A DNA stretch of 64,000 nucleotides from Canna indica (Eukaryota > Streptophyta > Magnoliopsida > Zingiberales > Cannaceae), in NCBI GenBank assembly GCA_034359265.1, contig CP136895.1:49184001-49248000 (forward strand), in the 5' to 3' direction. Every line of letters begins with the position of its first letter. Position 1 is the stretch's first letter. The position numbers and the translations under genes are program-made. Positions 56,681 to 64,000 of the stretch are shown piece by piece. The notes under the pieces are model-generated. The model saw nothing but the letters and a program-made list of their open reading frames with translations, did not search any database and was not told the origin of the DNA.

Positions 56681-57830
56681 TTTGAGATATGTTCTGGTAT
56701 CTCCCCTTGCGCGAGATAGGTTAGGTATGGGATCCTCCAGTCAATTCTTTGCTCGACTATTTGGACCTCGATGGACTTGTTGAATGACCGACCTGTTGTT
56801 TTGAGACTTCTTGGTGCCGGCGAGCTTAGATAACATGTCGGCTTGGGTATTTTTCTCCCGAGGTATGTGCAGATCACCCAATCATCAAAGTTAGTCATTA
56901 GTGAATGGACTAAAGGTACACACCTTTCTAGGGAGAGATCCCTTGCTTGAAAGTTGTCATTAACTTGTATTATGACAAGCTGCGAGTTTCCCTTGACGAT
57001 CACTTTCCTTGCTCATATGTCTCAAGCGAGCTTTAATCTGGCGACTAGGGCTTCATATTCCACCTGGTTGTTGCTTGCTTTGAACGGGAACTGAAGGGAT
57101 TGCTCTAGGGCGACTCCCTGATTGTTCTCAAGGATGATGCCAGCTCCGCTTCCTTTTCTGTTCGAGGCACCGTCTAAAAGCAGCATCCAAGTCTTCGCTT
57201 GGTCGACATTGCCTTCTTTGTCTATAAGCAAAGCGGTGAAGTCTGTCAGTGCTTGAGCCTTGATAGGGCCCCTTGGTTGATACTCTATGCTGAATTTAGA
57301 GAGCTCTATTGACCATGTTATCATCCTCCTCGGCAAGCTCGAGCTTGGCTAAGACTTGCCTGATTGGTTGTTCGATGTGTACCACGGTGTGGTGGCTTTG
57401 GAAATATGGGCTTAACCTTCTAATTGAGATGATTAGAGCGAAGGTGAGCTTTTCTAGCCTCTGATACCTTGCTTCTAGGCCTTGTAGTACTTTGATGACA
57501 AAATAGATCGGCTTCTGATCTTTCCCCTATTCTTAGACCAGTACCGAACTGAGGGCATTCTCTATGATTGTGAGGTAGAGGAACGACTTTTACACTATTG
57601 GGGTTTGTCCGGGACTGGGGGACCGGTGAGGAAATCTTTGAGTTCTCTGAATGCCTGCTCACACTCTTTTTTCCATAGGAAATCTTTTTTTTCCTTAGGA
57701 TTTTGAAAAAGGGAGTAGCTCTGTCTCTCTATTAGGAGAGGAACCTTGACAACACAGTCATTCTCCTTGTCAGTTGTTGCACTTCTTTTATACTTCACGG
57801 GTTGTGTATCTCTTGTATTGTCCGACACTT
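56677..57830 (-). pseudogene. Gypsy RNase H region, element 2
   Basis: 57595-57725 encodes the connection segment (LFQNPKEKKDFLWKKECEQA, then FRELKDFL). 57022-57336 reads ITWSIELSKFSIEYQPR, LLLDGASNRKGSGAGIILE and FKASNNQVEYEALVARLKLA, typical of the second RNase H of Tat-like gypsy elements. 56677-57003 continues with VKGNSQLVIIQVND. Several frame breaks separate these, notably near 57340-57420 and 57010. Confidence 0.75.
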
Positions 57831-58649
57831 TTCAGGATTTACCTCAATTCCTTGGTTCATAAGCATGAACCCGAGGAACTTGCAGTCATGGACTCTGAAG
57901 GCACACTTTTTTGGGTTTATCCTCATGCTGTAACGTTTGAGCTGGCTGAAGATTTCAGTAAGGTCGTCACAGTGGTTTCTGACAATCGTTGTTTTGACGA
58001 CCGTGTCATCCACATATACCTCCAAGCTCCTACTGATATGTTGTTCGAAAACTATGTTCATTAGGCGATGGTACATGGTGCCTGCATTTTTCAGTCCAAA
58101 AGGCATGACCCTGTAGCAGAAGTTAGTGTGCTTTACGGTGAAGGCTATTTCTTCCTCATCTTCAGGCTGCATCCATATCTGATTTTAGCATGAATATGCA
58201 TCAATGAAACTCGAGTACTGGTACCCCATGGAGCTGTCGATAATTTTGTCTATGCTCGGGAGAGGGTAGGAGTCATTCGGGCAGGCTTTGTTCAGGTCAG
58301 TGAAGTCCACGCACATCTGCCACTTTCCTAAATTTTTCTTGACCGTCAAGACGTTTGCGAGCCATGTGATGAATTTGATTACTATAATGAACCCCACTTT
58401 TAGTAGCTTCTTGGTCTCTTTCAGAGACACTTGTTGACGCCCGACTCCGAGCTTTCTTTTCTTTTGTGCCACAGGTTTGACTCGAGGGTCGATGGTGAGC
58501 TTGCGGCAGATGACTTTGGGGTCTATCCCCGGCATGTTGGGGGGTGTCCATGCAAATAGGTCGACATTATTTTTTAGAAGAGAGCCGAGTTGAATTTTGA
58601 GCTCGGATGGGAGGGAAGCTCCAGTGAACGTCACCTGCTCGGGCAACAC
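57795..58649 (-). pseudogene. Gypsy reverse transcriptase, element 2
   Basis: 58185-58649 carries LFAWTPPNMPGIDPKVICRK, WLANVLTVKKNLGKWQMCVD and FTDLNKACPNDSYPLPSID. 57795-58172 carries VMPFGLKNAGTMYHRLMN and the catalytic YVDD (EVYVDDTVVK). The two pieces are one frame split by a TAA at 58182-58184, where relatives read AYSGYNQI. The enzyme would copy the element RNA into DNA. The catalytic box is kept but the copy is stopped. Confidence 0.85.
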
Positions 58650-58699
58650 TCCAATCTGTACATGCTCTAGGTGATCGACGAGTTGGGCTGCTCTTGGAC

Positions 58700-59158
58700 G
58701 TCTCCTCTCAGGTCGAACTCGAATATATTCATCTACTGCTCTATGTGGAACACCGAGTGTACCTGCTAGGATGAAGTGCTCAACGCTTCCTATTGCTTTG
58801 TCGACTTATGCTTTAAGCATTTGTTATAGCATAGACGGGCTTCTTTCTGGTCAGCGTGGACCACTCCCACCTTTGCCTCCGAAATTAGGAATTTGTGAGC
58901 TAGGTGAGCGGTTGATATGAGGGCTCCCAAGTTGTTTAATGAAGGTCGCCCCAAAATTATGTGGTAAGAGCTGGGGCAGTTTATAACCAGGTACTTCACA
59001 TCAGTCGTCTTAGTCGTTGGCTGGGAGCCAAAAGTCGTCCATAGCCACACATCGCCTCTGACATTAGTTGGTTCTCCCGAGAACCCGACATGGTCTCCGT
59101 TGTTGTAGTGGAGCGAGGCTTCAGTTAGTTCCATCTTCCTCAATGTTGAGTAGAACAA
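58700..59158 (-). pseudogene. Gypsy protease region, element 2
   Basis: The frame 58790-59158 reads FYSTLRKMELTEASLHYNNG, then VKYLVINCPSSYHIILGRPS and FLISEAKVGVVHADQKEARL. The INCPSSYHIILGRPSLN segment marks the C-terminal half of the aspartic protease domain in plant gypsy elements. The active-site motif should lie further right, in decayed sequence. The same region occurs in units A, C and D of gypsy element 1. Confidence 0.7.
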
Positions 59159-59159
59159 G

Positions 59160-60800
59160 ATATCAACCGAGATCCCCTAGTCTACCAGGACTTTTTGACA
59201 ACAAAGTTGCGAGTGATTACAAAAATAACGACGTGGTCATGCAGGTTTTTATGAATTCACTAGAAGTCAGATTTGTAGAAAAATATTACTTAGGAGGTTC
59301 TGATGCAAGATCTATGCGGGTGAGTCATGTTGTTAATTGCCATGATGGCTCAACAAGACCTTTTTTGGGGCGAGCTTATCTCGCATCTTCTCATGAATCC
59401 TCCAGCATTGTGGTCGATGACTTCGTGGATTGATTGTTTCGCTAATTTGTTCTACTGTTGTCTCGATTGCTCCTGGTATCCACTGTGAGCATTCTGCTCC
59501 GACTTTGGCGTCGATAATTATTACCATTTTAGTCCCGACTATGACTTCTTCTGCGACTAATGTAGTGGTCGAACGAGCTTTCCTGTATCAAGCGCTCGAT
59601 GTCGTCTTTAAGCACTATGCATTCCTTGGTGGTGTTCCCATAGGTGTGATGGAATTCACACTTCTTACTTTTGTCGGTGTTAGGCAATAACTTCTGCTTC
59701 CTGACGTTGTTGGGATATTCAGAAGATGCAGGTTGTAGATTTCTCGAAGAATGGTCTCCCTTTTGGTGTTCAGTGGGGTGTATTCGCCATATCTGACGCT
59801 AGGTTGGGGCGGCGATATCTTTCTTTTGCCATTCTCCTATCTTCGACGATCTCGCCCCTCTCCCTTAACATGATTTTTTGCTTTCCTGTCTTAGTCGCTA
59901 TCTTTATTTGTTTGTCTGTCTGCTTTTATGGCTTCTCTGAGCTATGCCATATCAATATGGCATAGTGCTTGTTCTCAGAAGTCAGCCATGGTTCTAGGCT
60001 TGGACAAAGCTATTTGATATGCTTACTGTCAAGGCTTCATGCCGTTTGCACGGAGTATAGCTCGACATGAGGGTCGAGTTTGAGTATCTTCATGGCTACG
60101 ATGTTGAATCGCTTCACGTATTCCCTTAGTGGTTCATTCTTTCCCTAATTGATGTAGTGGAGAGAGTCCTCAGCCTTGGAGTAAATCCAAGACGAGGAGA
60201 ACTATTTGATGAATGCTTTGGAGAGCTCTTGGAAGGTGTGTACATATCCTGATGGGAGGGTGGAGAAACATAACCATGCGGCTTTTTCTTAGGAAGGTGG
60301 GAAAACCTCGGCACATGATGAAGTCGGTGGCGCTATTGAGAAGTATCATCGATCAGAACATCGTCAGGTGGGTGGTTAATCGCCCGTGCTATCGTATGGT
60401 TGGAGAGTGGTCGACAAGTTGAAATTGTCGGGGAGAGGAACCATCATGATATGCTCCGCGAACAGTCTCGAGTCGGCGGCAAGGGGAGGAATGACCTCTG
60501 TAGCCCTAGTTCATTCTATCGTGGTGAGATATCTCGTCACTAAAGACTGAAGCCGGTCTCCCAATTCTCTCATGGTGGTTGTCTTGTTCGTGTTCTGAGT
60601 GGCAAGGCTCGCGCTCAATTGAATGCTACTCTTTGGACTGTGTTAGCACTGTCAACCTTTGGTTTTGCACGTGATGATCAATGATCATCCGTCGTAGCTC
60701 CTCTAGGTAACGGGGAACGTTGTTTCTGGGCTGTTGCCTAATGTTGGGGGTGTTCATCTGACTCCAGGTGTCTACCATGGTGGGCCGGTAAGATTTACTC
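59160..60800 (-). pseudogene. Gypsy gag, element 2
   Basis: Minus strand, highly decayed. 59590-59680 encodes a Cys/His segment (KKCEFHHTYGNTTKECIVLK), 59400-59470 the linker, and 60060-60420 the Gag domain, out of one frame (compare 37399-37683). The region 60450-60800 corresponds to the gag N-terminus and leader. Confidence 0.6.
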
Positions 60801-60809
60801 AGCCCACGA

Positions 60810-60820
60810 TGGGCGCCAAA
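60810..60820 (-). other. Primer-binding site of gypsy element 2
   Basis: The minus strand reads TTTGGCGCCCA directly after the LTR end, as in gypsy element 1. Confidence 0.65.
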
Positions 60821-60873
60821 TGTTCTTGCCTAAATTCGGAGGCTTGCAGCATCGTCGACTTTAGGCGAAAACA
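60821..60873 (-). repeat. 5' LTR of gypsy element 2, reduced to 53 bp
   Basis: Begins TGTTCTTGCCTAAATTCGG as at 41382 and ends GGCGAAAACA, followed by the AAGAG duplication. More than 2 kb present in the 3' LTR is missing here. Confidence 0.7.
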
Positions 60874-61238
60874 AAGAGTAACCAATTCTTTTGTTTTGTC
60901 ATAATAATAAAACATGTTTAGAGTGTTCCAAATATCAAAATTGAAAGAGCAATTCATAACTTTTTCAAATAAATTATTTTACAATGAGCAAAATAGGCAA
61001 TTCATAACTTTGGTGTTAGCATGAAACACATGAATTTGTTTTTTAGTATAAATGTTTATATCTTCTACGGGTTTAACATAGGTTCATTTTAACATGCTTT
61101 ATACATCCAAACCTTGGCTTTAAAAAAAAAACATACATTCTATATTTCCATAAGCCGAAATCTAAACCATCAAAGATGCATGGGTAGACTACTAGGGGAT
61201 GACCCAACTAGAAATGTGGATCCAAGAGAGCTAGCCAT
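60874..61238 (-). pseudogene. Gag-only family gag fragment, N-terminal piece
   Basis: Start ATG 61236-61238 (MASSLGSTFLVGSSPSSL...). A one-base shift follows, then FDGLDFGLWKYRM, a decayed Gag region and KTKELVTL near 60880. It is the missing front of the fragment at 41813-42460, separated by gypsy element 2. Confidence 0.7.
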
Positions 61239-61254
61239 GTGAATAGGTAGATAT

Positions 61255-62275
61255 TGTTGGCCTAGGGTTTTCAACCTAGGTCTTAATTTTGGTTCTAATG
61301 ACAACAAACACGGAACTAATGGTTTCAGGAAGAAATATTTTCAGGTTCCAAGTCTAGTAGCGCATGACATTTGGAATCAAAAAAATCGAAGAAATTTGAA
61401 GAACGCTTGTCGATAGTTGATTTTTGTTGGGTGGTTGGAGTATAGGTTTAGGGTGTCTAGTATATGTTGTACATCCCCATTATGATGCAAAGAACCCTAA
61501 AAACCAAAACCCGAAACCCAAAAACTCGGAAACTAGAGAAATCAGCCTGAACCCAAGTTATCGGCCGATGTTCGGCCAGTCCTCGGTCTATCGGTGGTCG
61601 ACCGGAGATTGAACAAAATGTTTATGGAATCACTAGTAACTATCCGATCGAAGCTCGACCGATTCTCGTTCTATCGATATTCGACCAGAGTTCGACCGAA
61701 ATGCCCAACAGATTTATTTTGATTCGTTGAACGACGATTTTTGAGCCCATGCCTTTGTCATCTCATATAAACTCATGATATCATCCTTCCTTGTCCCAAT
61801 GCTTCAATGAGCCATATTTTGAGTTGATTAATCCTACTTTGAGCCATCATCTACTAAACCCTAGCTTGAGCCCTATTCTTGCCTTGAATCCATTGTTTCA
61901 TCATGAAAGTCATTAAGAGGAAACTAGGAACTTGTGTTGGAGCTAAGTACTTTATTATTTGATTTTTTTTTTCTCGATTATTGTTGTATTTTATAGTTTA
62001 TTTTTATTGTGTTGTATAAGTGGTTTGAAGGTGTAGGTTTTACACCTTGGTTTCTTTGTAATTGTGTGTTTTGCTTTAGAATAGTAGTTGCTGCATCCTC
62101 TAGGTTTGAGGGATGATTCATCTTTGTACTCTTTAGGAAACATTCAAGGTATAGAGAGTTTGGTGGTTACGTTGGTGTAGACACATAAGTCCACCGGTGT
62201 AACTTAGTTTGCTAGGGTTAGTTGTGTAGTCTTTAGGAGAAGATGTGTTGGAGGTGAAAGGAATAGTACCCTTGA
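61255..62275 (+). repeat. Gag-only family LTR, 3'-truncated
   Basis: Starts TGTTGGCCTAGGGTTTTCAACC. It holds a diverged palindrome cluster (61560-61700), the CTAGGTTTGAGGGATGATTC block (62100-62120) and TTTGCTAGGGTTAGTTG (62209-62225). The C run and terminal CCAACA are missing; it stops at about 62275. Confidence 0.65.
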
Positions 62276-64000
62276 GCCAATCACATGTTTATGCGATTAG
62301 GGACTATTCAAGGATAATCAATTTAATGAGGCATCTTTTCATCATATGCTGCATCTTTATTCATAAAGATTATGATAAATCCCATGAATTCGGGCAAATA
62401 ATTCTAAGATCATGATGAGATCATGCCAGTGAGACTGGGAATCCAAATGCCCCTATTCTAAATAAACCTAGACGTACGATCACCAATTAGGGAATCTGTG
62501 ATTCCGGTAAGACTAGCGCACTTGATACATGCCCTATATGATAGGGGGTAACTGCTCTCATAGTTACTTATGAATCGGCATTAATGTATAATTGCAGGTG
62601 CCTATTAAGGAATGAGTTCACTGAACAGACCTACAAGAAGAACACTGAATGGAATCCTTACATGAGTGTCAATAGAATGTTCCTTAGGTGACAATAGGTG
62701 CGAGCAATCCTTGGACCTGAGGTTATCATGGTTACCATGTGTTTGACGATCCATCGCTTTGGTTTTATCCCTACGTGACTTGCAAAGACGTGTGCCGGGT
62801 ATTACTGAGCATGGGGAAGCATTCATGGAGGTAGGTGAGCAATCAACATGGAATAAATTACTCCTAATGAGAGGAGATAGTGTTCTATGTATCTCTGCAA
62901 GTGTCGACTCGAGAACCTCTGGCCAGAGTAGACATGAAAGTCAAAAAGAGGTTTCTGACATTTCATTATTGAGACAACAACTTGGCAGATGGAATACATA
63001 TGAATCAGTATTAGGGTTTGACAGTTCTTTCGTACCCTAGCCGACTACGAGACATTGTAACCGAAGGATTTAGTTGTACAGTAACTAACCACTGAAGGGC
63101 ATTCGATCTCTGTAGATTGAACCTCACACTATCTGGGTAGTCATGACACGTTGCTAGACGTCAATCTTGACTTGTGAGTGGAGTCGTACACGACCACGAT
63201 ATAGGGGTTTAGTGTAGGCTCGTGAGATTCGTATAGAAGATGTTCTATTAAATCTGACTCTCTGTTATGCGCAACTCACTATTGGCTTAGTGTGGGGCCA
63301 AATGGGTCACATGCAACAGGCTAACCTCGTATCGGGCTTTATAAAATAAAGTTAGAATGTGGCACTATATGTCTACTAGCATGGACATGCTGCAACTCGA
63401 TGACGGTTCTTGTTTATGGACATAATACAAAAGGTGTTTCCTATAAGAACGAATACACAAGGAAGGAGTTCCTCAGTAACCCTAATTTGTAGGGTAACCC
63501 GAAAGTCGTAGGGTATGGCATGCGATATTATTTTAAGGGGTTGATTAAACTTAATTATGAATTAAGTAATTAATTAACCATTAGAGAGAGATTATGTTTA
63601 ATTAAGAACTAAACATAATTAGTTTGATTTTGAATCAAAATTATATGGAGAGAAATTTGATTCTTCCCTCGTGTGTCTACACCTATTAATTAGAAATTGA
63701 TTTATTTAGATAAATCATAATTAATAGGGAATTATTTTATTTAGATAAATCATAAATTGAGAGATAATTGATTTATTTGGATAAATCATGGTTCTATTAA
63801 TTAATAGGAGTTTAATTTATTTAAATAAATCTCATTCCTATTATATAAGAGTTTGGTTTATTTAGATAAATCCTATTCCTATAAATAGGCATTTAATTTA
63901 TTTAGATAAATTATTATTCTATTTAATAGGTTTTTAGTTTATTTGGAATAAATGATAAAAACCTATTAAATATGAATTATTTGAGAGAGATAAACCCTGG
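62276..64000. other. Unassigned repeat-like sequence
   Basis: 1.7 kb without a convincing gene. It does not match other parts of the window. It has the look of a transposable-element LTR or untranslated region but shows no recognisable ends, primer site or motif. Confidence 0.4.
63640..63965. repeat. Repeated near-palindrome TTTATTTAGATAAAT
   Basis: Seven to eight copies of TTTATTTAGATAAAT or close variants are spaced roughly 35-60 bp apart (63697, 63738, 63770, 63811, 63857, 63898 and 63940 regions), with TATTAATTAATAGG or CCTATT text between. Confidence 0.75.

Larger units (their letters stand above)
42461..60873 (-). mobile_element. Gypsy (Tat-like) element 2, carrying nested insertions
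   Basis: A minus-strand element with ends TGTTCT...AACA and a perfect 5-bp target duplication AAGAG. The 3' LTR is split (42461-43570 and 54017 to about 55370) by a solo LTR. Internal genes run from gag (60800) down to integrase (55545). The 5' LTR is reduced to 53 bp (60821-60873). The domain order protease - reverse transcriptase - RNase H - integrase is that of Ty3/gypsy; the CVDFTDLNKACP motif suggests a Tat-like lineage. Confidence 0.8.

Noticed and set aside
57022..58649. Reverse transcriptase region as an endogenous plant virus
   Set aside because: Protease, reverse transcriptase, RNase H and integrase follow in gypsy order, with LTRs and a target duplication. No movement or coat protein is seen.
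62605..63040. Open frames at the right end (73 and 93 codons) as host genes
   Set aside because: No recognisable domain and overlapping on opposite strands; the surrounding sequence looks repeat-derived.

Overview
This window looks like nuclear DNA of a flowering plant. It is AT-rich intergenic DNA made almost entirely of nested transposable elements. I found no host gene, rRNA or tRNA. The coding signals belong to plant element groups: Ty1/copia, Ty3/gypsy of a Tat-like type, CACTA (En/Spm), plus a Helitron-like end and a MITE-like element. The species cannot be named from the sequence alone.

The dominant family is a set of LTR elements with LTRs of about 1.0-1.6 kb (TG...CA ends, methionine-tRNA-type primer site). 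Their only gene is a long Gag with two zinc knuckles around a coiled coil. Where the 3' end is kept (three copies), the Gag stops at the same place and no protease, integrase or reverse transcriptase follows. They resemble non-autonomous gag-only (TR-GAG-type) elements. The U3 part of their LTRs carries clustered palindromic GGTCGACC-type motifs just upstream of a TATA box. Copies or parts lie at 1-3806 (-), 5454-6055 (-, LTR piece), 6537-20461 (-), 20480-23005 (+), 24817-32766 (+), 36162-37310 (-, LTR piece), 41813-42460 with 60874-61238 (-, one gag fragment split by a later insertion), 43571-54011 (+, solo LTR), 44412-53213 (-) and 61255-62275 (+, LTR piece).

Layout: 1-3806 is a gag-only element inserted in the RNase H gene of a copia element (remnant 3808-4540). 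4541-6497 holds gypsy remnants. 6537-20461 is a gag-only element with a perfect 5-bp target duplication, itself carrying a 7.1-kb CACTA transposon (8057-15157) with perfect 12-bp ends and a 3-bp duplication. The uninterrupted version of the CACTA target survives 0.7 kb away. 20480-32766 holds two damaged plus-strand gag-only elements invaded by a gypsy-type LTR, a Helitron-like AT-rich block and a MITE-like element. 32767-34434 is the 5' part of an older CACTA relative. 34435-41812 is a minus-strand gypsy remnant with its gag-protease segment in three tandem copies. 42461-60873 is a second minus-strand gypsy element bounded by an AAGAG duplication. Its 3' LTR was split by a gag-only element that is now a solo LTR (TGTGG duplication), which was split in turn by another gag-only element in reverse orientation (44412-53213), which carries a further solo LTR (47850-50218). 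62276-64000 is unassigned repeat-like DNA.

No element is fully intact. The CACTA element comes closest: perfect termini, subterminal repeats, a hairpin upstream of the transposase, and two genes each stopped only by nonsense codons. The insertion order can be read directly from the nesting.
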